A stretch of DNA of 64,000 nucleotides. It comes from Gerris lacustris. Taxonomy: Eukaryota > Arthropoda > Insecta > Hemiptera > Gerridae. Below the pieces are notes generated by a model. That model did not search any database and was not told the origin of the DNA. It was given only the letters and a program-made list of their open reading frames with translations. The DNA lies in contig OX578282.1 of NCBI GenBank assembly GCA_951217055.1, positions 21,573,106-21,637,105 on the forward strand. The letters run 5' to 3'. Below are positions 1-9,712 of the stretch, piece by piece. Positions within the stretch are counted from its first letter, which is position 1; every line of letters begins with the position of its first letter. Position numbers and translations under genes: made by a program.

Positions 1-282
1 AGCGAAGGGGTGTTTATAGGTATAAATTGTTTCACGTTTTTCTTGAATACCTCTAAAACGGCGAACTTTTTGCGAAAAACTGTTCATGAACAAATTTAAA
101 CTACACAAAAGATTCTAATAATTTTATCTCTAGAATGAATACATTGTGAGAAGGAGGGGATGGAAAAATCACGGATTATAATAAAATTGTGTTTTAATGA
201 TATAAATAAATTTCTTTACAATACCTATGTGCAGAGTGCACATAGGTATATTTAAGGGATAAATTGTGTGGTGGGAATTGTA

Positions 283-305
283 GGGGGGGGGGGGGGGGGG
301 GGGGG
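283..305. repeat. poly-G homopolymer tract
   Basis: An uninterrupted run of about 23 G lies in otherwise AT-rich DNA. It is one of several long G or C runs in the window. The exact length is prone to polymerase slippage and sequencing error. Confidence 0.95.
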
Positions 306-2186
306 CAAGATGCATGAGAGAGAAGGCATGACTTTTGTACGTTCCCTCGCCATCTCTCAAGCATCTGCCCTCCACAGGATTGGTTGGAAAACACTTCTTT
401 AGAAATATCAACCGCCGTACCTACGAGTATTAAAACACCTCTGAACCCATGAGGATGGTAGGTATCATTCAAATGAATATTACATTAATTGGATCATTAA
501 AACGAATATTAAAATATTCATATACTATGCATAGTAAATATTTTACATAGTATTAAATATACATTTTCACTTGTGGTATCTCGCGAAATTTAACAAAACC
601 AGAGCCAAGTATTATTCAAGAAAAGGATTTACTATATTGATGGTCATGGGATTAGGTTGCTGTGATGGTAAAAAATATTTTTGTTGGCAGTACCTAAGGT
701 AATTTAGGAACTATTAATAATTTAAGGCAGTATTAATATTACGAATTTTAATTTCAGGATGTCTTTGTACAGCAGTGAATAGATCATATCTTTTTCTTAT
801 GTTATCCCTCTAACGAATTAAGCCACCTGTAATTGCTAGTTAAATATCTATACAACAGCCTAAATTGTCTGTTTGTATATTCGTAAACTAAAAATTACAC
901 GACTTTGTTTTATTACTTGTTTATTTAATTTTAGTAGTAGTAGTGATAGTGATAAAATGGTAAAATAATCAAACTAATCCTAGTATTCAAATATTTTGCC
1001 GAACTGAAAAAGACAATTCAAACGTCATTTGATGTTTTTATCAGATATTAAATACATATTTCATCGAAAGGTTTTAAAAGAACTAAACAAGAACTTTGAA
1101 AGTAAATCTAGAATAGTTGCCAAACATATTCCTATAAATTTAATTTATTTGGTAAAAAAACTATCTATATCAAACAAATTAAATATCCACGGCTATTTAA
1201 TGCGTTTTAGTTTTAATATACCACAAGAATTATTAAATTAAGTGCTCTAAGGAATATTAAGCTTATAACTATTCTCTTCAGTAAAAAATTTGAAGATATC
1301 TGATGGTCATAAAGGCATTAGAAGATTTGGCTGGGAGAAAATTCTTACTGCTCGTAATTTGATCTAGTCCTAATTATAATAGAAGACAATAGTAACCCTC
1401 CCCCCTCACCCCCACCGGTCAGGAATTTTAGTATGTTGTTCATGGCATTCCCCCCTACAACGGTACAAAAATTTGTGACTATAAGAATTATTTTCCCTAT
1501 TATTCCTTCGTTGACTTAACTACCAGGAGCTTTAAGATTTTTAGCTCTGACTATGACTTAAGCCAATTCATTCATTATTGTTTTGATGGGTTTCTCCTCG
1601 GCTTAGGCTAATTTACCATCAGGTAAATTAATGTAATATAGTTTGACTAATCCCGAACTAATGTAGTCAAAACATGTCTGTACTAGATGCTAGTTATTGA
1701 AGTTTTATTTACCTAACATTAACATCTAATTAATATTTATTGATACAAAAATTATTTATCCATATAAAAATGCATTAAAAGCCCCGGCCACTCCTTGCTT
1801 CATTCAATCATTGATTCAAAAGGTTTATTCACATTTATTCGGGTTCCTCATAATTCATTGAATACAAATTGTTCTTTTCAGTTGAGAAAAATGTAATCAC
1901 ATAGATATAATCTTATAGTAATGATTCACTCCCACTCACTCTCATTCAAAAATAGAATTTACCACATTATCTAGATTCAATCTTTTTCTTATTAAACGGT
2001 TCATTGAACTTCAGAAATAATATGACTGGCTTTGTCAAGAATTGAAAAGTTTAATGCAATTGTTTTAAAATGGTTTCATTTTATGAACTATTACCGTCAA
2101 AGTTTTTTTTCAACAATAACTAACTTCAAGTAGTAGGTTTTCCAAGTTGATGGTAATCTAAGGCATCGTGAGGCTGACGTTAGCTT

Positions 2187-2354
2187 TTAGCCTGTAACCA
2201 ACTTTAGGTAAAGTTCAGTTTCATGAAGTTGATTAAAGTTCAGTATGAAATCTGCCAGTTGCTGAAGTTGTGCTTCATCTGGTTATTGCTCTAGTTGGAA
2301 TTTGTGGTCTCGTAATTCATTCTTGACACATCGCTCTAGAAGAATAAACGTGGT
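2187..2354 (-). pseudogene. Degraded coding-like segment, unknown family
   Basis: Read on the minus strand, this interval gives a polar, leucine-, glutamine- and glutamate-rich peptide of about 50 residues. It includes FILLERCVKNELRDHKFQLE, one internal TAA, then DEAQLQQLADFILNFNQLHE, and it ends in TAA. The helix-like pattern is less A/T-driven than the surrounding chance frames, which suggests an old coding remnant, perhaps of a retroelement. I do not recognise the family. There is no start context or supporting neighbour, so this could be chance. Confidence 0.2.
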
Positions 2355-3904
2355 CTACCTTCGAGGATATAACTTTGATACATACACCTGACCTAAAACA
2401 TTGAACAAAAGTTAAAATAAAATATTAGATATTTTATGCAGTCATGATATTATCAATATCTTAACTATACTTAATAAGATAAGACATTTTTTCGGTTGGA
2501 TATCTTAGTTTATCACTACAAAAATAAAAATGCTAAAAGGGTCAATCTGACAAAAAATTGCACGAAAGATGTAAAACATCTCCTCCTACTTTTTCATTTT
2601 AGATCTTAAAGGTTAAACAATTTTTTACTAAAATTATCTTTTTATTCTTTTCACTATGTTATCTTTTTTTAAGAAAAACTGTTAACCTTTTAAGATCCAA
2701 ACTGATAAAGATAACTCACAATAAAAAGGGTTCAGGTTCAAATTTTCTTCAATCCTAAGAACCTACTAATGCTACTGTAAGTTTACTTTGAATGTCACTT
2801 TACATTAATATTATTATCTATATTTTATCGTAGTATAAAAGTTTAGCCACTGTTGGTAAATTGTACAATAAATCGTGCAGTTGGTTATAACAATCACATG
2901 AGAACAACCTTTTGTATCAAAGCAATTCTTATACATACCCTTATACCAAGGAGGTTGCATGAGGTCAATGAGTGCCGCATCCCGGTTTTTCAAGTATTAT
3001 TGAGAGCAACACCATGATTACATAGCATTAAATACACGAATTAAAATTTAATTTAATTAATATATTTGCATTAAAATAGTATAAGCAGTCTTAAGTGCTC
3101 ATAAAAGAAAATACAATTAAGAGAGAGACAATGCAAATAATTATTTCAACATTTTGACGTTGAACGTTGAGCGAAGAACTTGGAAATATTGGGAATCTTG
3201 GAAATATTGCGTAAAATTTGTTAAAAAAGCCGGCAGCAATTATGCTAGTTGACGATTTGTCAACTGAGAACGATATTTTGACTTATATTCATTGTGGATA
3301 ACAAAAATTCTGAGTAATATTTTGTACCAAAAATTTAAATTAGACTTACTAAAGAGTACTTCGCAAGAGTTACTAAAATGCAACTGAAGAAGTAGTTTTT
3401 GTGCTGAATTTCAATGCCTGATCCTCTTTCCCCTCTAATAACTCAAATTTCTTAGCCAATTTTTCAACAATTATCATTTCAGAAATTGGAAATCTATCTT
3501 CAGTTATCTAAAGAGAGATTTCGAACATTTAAAATCTTCTTTCCTAAAAAGGATATACTTTTTGAATGGGAGCTGCAGTTGTACATGTACACCCCTGCCT
3601 TATATGTTCCTGCGCTTCTTTATCAGTCCGTCTGTATAATACACCTGATTTCTGAACACAAAACATTTGAAACATTTCAGTTATGTTGTGTTATAATCCA
3701 ATTAAAGTAAAATGACAAACCACAAAAAAATCATCCCTCAAAAACAAGGGGTTAAATTGTGGGGATGAACTTTTTTTCTAACAGAATGCATCATGTAGAG
3801 GTGTTAAATGAAAGTCTAGAGTACAAAACAAAAATATCTTTAATTTCGTTTATGAACCAATTAATCTTTGCGCCTTGTCTCCTTGAAAATCGCGTTTTTC
3901 GTGT

Positions 3905-3926
3905 CCCCCCCCCCCCCCCCCCCCCC
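3905..3926. repeat. poly-C homopolymer tract
   Basis: A run of about 22 C directly precedes a T-rich stretch. It makes an artificial proline run in the overlapping open frame. Confidence 0.95.
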
Positions 3927-4765
3927 TCTTTTTTAACAAATTAAAAAAAACATTTTCTTATTAACATTGATTTGCAATGACAGAGGGAGTTAGAGGTGGT
4001 TAAACTAATCAATAAAAGTACATTATTTCTCTTGGATTGCACATGAATTTGAATTATAGTTAGCTACTGCATTTAATAAGTCACAATACTACATCACAGT
4101 GTTACCTTAAAAATGTTGTTCCCATATAAGCCGTTTTCCTGAAACAACATTAATTCTGGGCGAAAAAAAATCTAACCATAATCCAAAGAGCGAGAAGTCA
4201 AGTTTTTTTTCAATTACCCATTTATATATCACATAATGAACAATAGTTATTTAATTATTTTAACCATAAAAAATTAGAAGGCTTTGTTACATCACAAGTA
4301 TTATTATAAGTCAGAAGTATTTTTTTGTTCTTAGCTATGAAGACAAAAGAGGGTAAAAAATAAATACCTCATTATTCATTCCTACGTATATCATTCATGT
4401 TTTTAAATATATCAATAAGTTTTATAACAAAACACATTTCATTTGTCAAAGTTAAACGAACTAGTTGTCCGATAGGATTATAGATGTAGGTAGGAACAGA
4501 TAACTTCAAATTCTTTTTTACCGTTTCGTAACATTATAGAAACAGTTTTGATAGATAGGCTAGGTTTATAGATAGATTACCCACAAAACAACCCTAAATT
4601 ATATTTAGATACAAAAGAAATAATATCTACATTAGAACACTTAAGTAGATAGAAATAGAATTAATTTATCAATAAAATGACATTGGAAAGATCTAAGAAA
4701 TAGAAATTTAGTTTAAAATCTTAATTGATTACAATCATTAACTTCTTTATATTAAATGTCTTTAT

Positions 4766-4867
<102 letters not shown>

Positions 4868-5059
4868 TTGTGTTTGTATTAATAAAACTAGACAGATTTT
4901 ATTAATTGATGCCAAGTTTATATTTTTATCAAAGTGAATAGAAGTAAAATTATTATAATAGACATTCTTTCAATTTATACTGGAGGATACTATGAGAAAT
5001 ATCAGGGAGTTATTAGAATTCCATCATCCCTCTCTGCATAATTTCAACCATTTTTGGCA

Positions 5060-5275
5060 CTTCTTTAGATTGTTACTCCCCTTATATAAAAAAAAAACAG
5101 AGGGAAGTAACAATCTAAAGAAGATGTACGGAATGTTCTTCTTTAGACTGTTACTCTCCTTAAAAAATAAAGAGAAATAAAAATAAAAATTGAAGAGTGA
5201 TATTCATTTGTCCCAAAGTACATTGGACTAAACATCGCACTTTGTCCTAAAAGTTATTTAGTCAAAGCTATTTAT
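5060..5275 (+). mobile_element. 236-bp TIR element, truncated copy
   Basis: The copy starts with CTTCTTTAGATTGTTACTCC. The same motif recurs inverted at about 5107-5128 and direct at about 5139-5160. Then follows a core containing TTTGTCCCAAAGTACATTGG. The whole is the reverse complement of the complete copy at 13886-14121 but lacks its far end. It is small, AT-rich and non-coding with inverted terminal modules, so it fits a MITE. The superfamily is not assignable because no clear target duplication is visible. Confidence 0.7.
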
Positions 5276-5321
5276 ATCCCTAACAAGCGTGAGCAAAAGC
5301 CACCGTGTTCGGACTCATATG

Positions 5322-5850
5322 TTCGGGGAGTCGGCTCATATATTCGGCTAGACCCGAGTTATTAACCCCGTCCAATAGAAGCTAAATTAGTTGAATGTGT
5401 TAATTCTGGTGTCAATTCTTTAGAAGTTATATTATGGAAATAAATGCCTTACTTTTGCTCGTGGAGTCTTATGTTCTTTAGAAGTTGTATTATGGAAATA
5501 AATGCCTTACTTTTGCTCGGGGAGTCTTATGTTCTTTAGAAGTTGTATTATGGAAATAAATGCCTTACTTTTGCTCGTGGAGTCTTATGTTCTTTAGAAG
5601 TTGTATTATGGAAATAAATGCCTTACTTTTGCTCGGGGAGTCTTATGTTCTTTAGAAGTTGTATAATGGAAATAAAGGCCTTACTTTTGCTCGGGGAGTC
5701 TTATGTTCTTTAGAAGTTGTATTATGGAAATAAATGCCTTACTTTTGCTCGGGGAGTCGGCTCATATATTCGGCTAGACCCGAGTTATTATCCCCGTCCA
5801 ATAGAAGCTAAATTAGTTGAATGTGTCCTTTCTGGTGTCAATTCTTTAGA
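5322..5850. repeat. 58-bp minisatellite within a larger duplication
   Basis: Six units of exactly 58 bp start at 5416, 5474, 5532, 5590, 5648 and 5706. Each runs from TTCTTTAGAAGTT to TTTGCTCGGGGAGTCTTATG with only one to three differences. The array is flanked by a roughly 95-bp direct repeat (about 5322-5415 and 5756-5843) containing CATATATTCGGCTAGACCCG. The unit body (TATTATGGAAATAAATGCC) is the outer arm of the palindromic element that begins at 5856, so the array probably expanded from that transposon's end. Confidence 0.9.
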
Positions 5851-5855
5851 AGTTG

Positions 5856-6623
5856 TATTATGGAAATAAATGCCTTACTTTTGCAATATTTCGATCCCTC
5901 CTTGAATCATTCTCAAGCTGTCGGCTGTCTAGAGTCTAGACTCAGGGATCTCCAATCTTTTAGGTTGAAGGGCCGGATCTGGATAGGTCTATATAGCGGG
6001 CCGGAGGAAGTAGACTACATTCAGCTATCGGAATGAACAATAAAAGAGAGTATCCGGATAAGCACTATCCATTGCGGCAAAAGTAACTTCAATATGAACT
6101 GTGTTGATCTTTTTAATGTTAGAAATGGCACATGATTATGGAGAACATATAACTTTATATTGTTTATTTTCATTTGTTATCTTCTTTTGTGGTGTAGCGG
6201 GCCGGATTAAAACGTTTCACGGGCCGAATCCGGCCCGTGGGCCATAGTTAGGAGACCCTGGTCTACCTCATCGTGATAGTTATTATTATAAATGCTTGTT
6301 TGGACCGTTGAAAATTTGTTTGAATCGTAATGATTTTCGTCATTTTACTTGGACAGAGACACTGTTTATTAATTTTAAATAAATAAATACCGCATTTCTA
6401 ATTTTAACTTCAATTCATTTACCTTTTGAACTTAACCACTCACTACAATAAACAGTATCTGTATTCAGGGGAAATGACGAGAAAAATAAAGATTCAAAGA
6501 AATTTTCAACGTTTCAATTCTTTAATAATAACCATGACGATGTAATATTCTAGAAAGTCAGCTTGAGAATTATCCAAGGAGGGATAGAAATATTGCACAA
6601 GTAAAGCTTTTATTTCCATAATA
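5856..6623. mobile_element. Palindromic foldback MITE, split by a hAT insertion
   Basis: The left arm begins TATTATGGAAATAAATGCC and continues through TTTCGATCCCTCCTTGAATC. After the inserted element it resumes with CATCGTGATAGTTATTATTA and reaches ACTGTTTATT at 6370. The right arm (6447-6623) is its imperfect reverse complement, ending CTTTTATTTCCATAATA. The loop is about 76 bp. The uninterrupted right arm shows what the left arm looked like before insertion. There is no coding capacity. A fragment of the same family lies at 15955-15994. Confidence 0.85.
5943..6260. mobile_element. hAT-like non-autonomous element
   Basis: This 318-bp element begins CAGGGATCTCC and ends GGAGACCCTG, which are near-perfect inverted termini. 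Both subterminal regions are rich in GGGCCGGAT/ATCCGGCCC, a composition familiar from non-autonomous hAT elements of many animals. The flanks are GTCTAGACT on the left and GTCTACCT on the right, an imperfect 8-bp target duplication. It sits inside the left arm of a palindromic MITE, so it is the younger of the two. It encodes no transposase. Confidence 0.8.
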
Positions 6624-6957
6624 GACTCAACTACTCAAGACGTAGAAGTTACTTTTTTGGGAAAAATCTAGTTTTAAGGCAAAATATTGTACTTAATTTT
6701 AATCTAGTTTCATTGATACAAAAGAATAGTGAAAATGATAGAATTATTTATAGTGCTAAAATATACAACGAGAGTTTTCTTTTATGTTTTTTTTTTTTTT
6801 ACCAAATTATCTTTGTTTTTATTACAAGATAAATAATAGAAGAGATGCCTTAGTATAAAATTTATAAGGAAAATTCAAAGAAATTGTACTATGTTATGTA
6901 AATAATATTTTCTAGGTGAAATATCAATACTAACATTTTCTTCTAAATCTTTATAAA

Positions 6958-7673
6958 TAATAAACAGGTCAAGTGTGTGCTAGTCAGCACACAGCGAGGG
7001 TCCGTAGGCCTCACTATATAGTGTTTAACTGTAAAGTGTATAAACAGTGTTTCTTTAAAATGCTAAAAAGCTTACTTTGAACCATTCAAAGGGTCTGATA
7101 TTCTCAAAACACACTCTGATAAAGTATTTTTTTGCCACTGAACCGGTCTACAACCATATAAATACATCGAAAAGACCATAATTATAAAAAAAACGTATTT
7201 TGTCAATAAAAAATAAAATAATATTTTTTTGAAGTTTCCAGAAAGTGATATCTTTACTTTTGGTCGAAGAATTTTCAAATTTTTTTTTAGATTTTTTGCG
7301 AGATAGAGGGGGGGGGGACACGTTTCACACCCGCTTCAAACTCGCCTACGCTCGCCCTATCAAAGTTATAACCAAAGAATTATATATTTTTGTAATCAGC
7401 TCGACGTACCCTTTAATATGATACCCCTCATGGTGTCGAAAAAAAAAAAAAAAAAAAAAAAAAATTAACCCTCAAGTTTTTTTACCCTAATTTTTTTGAA
7501 AATTTTTTTTTTTTAAGTCGCTATATTTTTAAAATTTGTGGGTACGTACAAGACACATACATGCCAAATTTCGGACGAAAGGTGTAGCCGTGAGAGCACG
7601 CGAGAGGACGGACGGACAGACACACGCAGGAAAATATAAGGGTCCTTGGATTTGCCTACGGACCCTAAAAATG
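6958..7673 (+). mobile_element. R1-family non-coding element with GGGTCC termini
   Basis: The core (6997-7666) is bounded by the inverted repeat AGGGTCCGTAGGC and GCCTACGGACCCT. Outside the left end is the hairpin GTGTGCT-AGTC-AGCACAC (6973-6990), which is also present in the copies at 43620-44375 and 18424-18480. The interior contains a (GGAC)-like tract near 7610, a 26-bp poly-A (7439-7464) and no open frame of substance. Because the outer hairpin is shared between copies, the true element ends lie outside the inverted repeat. The superfamily is unknown. Confidence 0.75.
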
Positions 7674-7686
7674 AATGTGAGTCTTT

Positions 7687-8056
7687 GGCCCCGACTGATT
7701 TGCAACTCGAGTTGGAAACTAGTTGCAAAATAGTCACAGTTTGCAACCAGAATAAAACCCGGTCCACACACGAGTGCAACTGATTTTAGATTAGTCGGTG
7801 ACCTCTTTTTACACAGAGGGTATACGGAGCTTTGATCATTCATTCTTGTCGGTATTTTTCTTTGTACTTATATCTGCAACCACTTAGCAACGGACGGTCT
7901 CGCGCAACCAGTTGAAAACTGATTTCAAACAGGTCTGGTTTTGGTCGACCCGTGTGCGGACCCCTACCTTCTACACGAGGCGTGTCACAAAACAGTTGCG
8001 TGCGCAACTAGTTTCCAACTCGAGTTGCAAATCAGTTGACCCGTGTGCGGAGGGCC
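7687..8056. mobile_element. Palindromic MITE
   Basis: Arms CTGATTTGCAACTCGAGTTG... (7695-7726) and its exact reverse complement (8004-8035) bound a region repeating the motif GTCCACACACGAG / CGTGTGCGGACC. The outer ends read GGCCCCG and CGGAGGGCC. There is no coding capacity. The overlapping short frames on both strands are by-products of the inverted repeat. Confidence 0.8.
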
Positions 8057-8640
8057 TAACTGTCTGTCTGTCTGTCTCTTATGCCTGCCTAAACCGTTCA
8101 TCCGATTGCGATAAAACTTTGGGGAATGGTTGCACGCATGCCCGGAAAGTTTCTGAGTTAGTAAATCTATGTTCCGATGTCGGTACACAGGGGTAAGAGG
8201 TACAAATGTCACAGTTATGAAAACCCTTCATGATGCAAATCGTTGAAAAGCTTTTTAAGAGTACAGTAATTGTTGTTATATACATTTTTGTCATATTTTC
8301 ATTCAGGAGGGGGATAAAATTGAAAATAAAGGAAAAATATTTCTATTATCTATATCTATCATCCGATTACAATGAATTTTCTGGCAATGGTTGGACCCAT
8401 GCTCGGGAAGGTTTCTGAGTTAGTAAAACTATGATTAAATTTTGGTTCACAAGGCGTACAGGGAACAAATGTCAAAGTAATGAAAACCTTTAATGATGCA
8501 TATTGCTGAAAAGCTCTTTAACATTACAGTAATTGTTGTTATGTACATTAGTGTCCTATTTTCATTAAGGAGGGGGGTAAAATGGAAAATACAGGAAAAA
8601 TATTTCTATAATCCATATCTATATAAATAAAACTGAATTT
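8057..8640 (+). repeat. Two tandem copies of a 260-bp dispersed repeat
   Basis: A (CTGT)4 tract is followed by a unit starting CCGATTGCGATAAAAC at 8102. The unit repeats at 8363 (CCGATTACAATGAATT) with a period of 261 bp. Shared blocks include GTTTCTGAGTTAGTAAA, AAAGCT(T)TTTAA and TTCATT-AGGAGGGGGRTAAAAT. The unit ends at TCTATATAAATAAAACTGAA, which also looks like the start of a further unit. A third copy lies at 32480-32790. Such TATATAAATA...CTGTCTGTC beginnings are common in non-autonomous insect elements. The class is undetermined. Confidence 0.8.
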
Positions 8641-8644
8641 TAGT

Positions 8645-9476
8645 TTATCTGTATGTCTCTTATGTCAATATTGTATATTGTACAAGTATATATATTTCAA
8701 ATTGTATAATGTACCTACATTTTTCATCTAAGGCAATTTAACTTATTTAACTAAATAAACTATTTATGAGGTTTTTCAAAGGTAGCAGCTATACATTTCT
8801 TATGTTATTAATGTTCATTAGGTGGTACGAAGTTCGCCAGAGCTCGTAGTATATATAAATTAATAGTTAAAAATGTCTACAAATTCCTAGAATAGTTTGA
8901 GATTAATACTTAAACTTTAATCAAGTTGAATTTAAAAAGATTAATGTACCATGCAATGTTACATTACAGGAAATAAACAGTTCGTTTATTTTTTACCTTT
9001 CAATAAAAAACATTCTACAAGTTAGACATGATTTAATTAATGGTTTCAACATCAAGTGACCTATTAAGGAGAGGTCATTCTAGAGAAGGTCAAGAAATAG
9101 TACAAGCCTTAGGCAGTAATTTACTACTCTCGAGTATGTTTTTTAGATGTTTATTTTATTGGAGAGCAAAATGTAAGTACCTACTTAAAGTCAAGCCTAG
9201 TAGTTAAAAGAGTAACTTGCTGATAATATTAGACGTGGAATTCTTTGTTTTTCTTTTCAGTACCTGTTTCAACTTTAAAAACAGTGAAATCATTAACCTA
9301 ACCTCTTTCATTTAATTTTTTTTTTTTTTTTTTTAATGGTTATTTAATTAGATTTCTTATTCCTTGTTTAATTAAGAATAAATACTACCTTTGGATTAGT
9401 CAATAAGCAAATTCTGATGTAACCTTATTATTATTTAACTGCGTCAGAAAGCTCTAGAAACTGCGTGTTGTTGGGG
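8645..9476. other. No recognised feature
   Basis: AT-rich sequence. I see no coding region, terminal repeat or tandem array apart from a short poly-T near 9319-9334. Confidence 0.6.
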
Positions 9477-9712
9477 CAGCCCAATTATGCCTCATAGCTA
9501 CTCCACCGGTCATGACTACCTCCAGTTTCGCCTACACAAACGAGTGCTAGTGGTCAACCAATTTATACTTCGTAAGAACGACAGGCAAGATACAGACCAC
9601 TGGTCCGTTCAGCACTCTATTTTACCCAAGGACTTGGCAGTGGAAGGCGTCAAATGGCAAATATGCCATTGAGGGGAATCGATTTGGACGACGTGGTGAT
9701 TTACTAAAGTAA
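9477..9712 (+). other. Candidate exon-like island
   Basis: This block is clearly richer in G and C than its surroundings. It contains a 61-codon open frame (9487-9672) starting MPHSYSTGHDYLQFRLHKRV and ending in TGA. It is followed at 9713 by the strong splice-donor-like string AAG/GTAAGTAT and preceded by GGGGCAG/CCC without a good pyrimidine tract. The peptide matches no family I recognise. It could be a terminal or non-coding exon, an old element, or chance. Confidence 0.25.

Noticed and set aside
169..472. Minus-strand frames with proline runs beside the poly-G tract
   Set aside because: The proline run comes from the homopolymer, and the rest has no recognisable domain or coding character.
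5416..5763. CRISPR array
   Set aside because: The 58-bp units are directly contiguous with no unique spacers, and the sequence context is eukaryotic.
7513..8294. Cluster of overlapping frames of 65-104 codons on both strands
   Set aside because: They lie in the R1 element and the palindromic MITE. Opposite-strand frames are explained by the inverted repeats.
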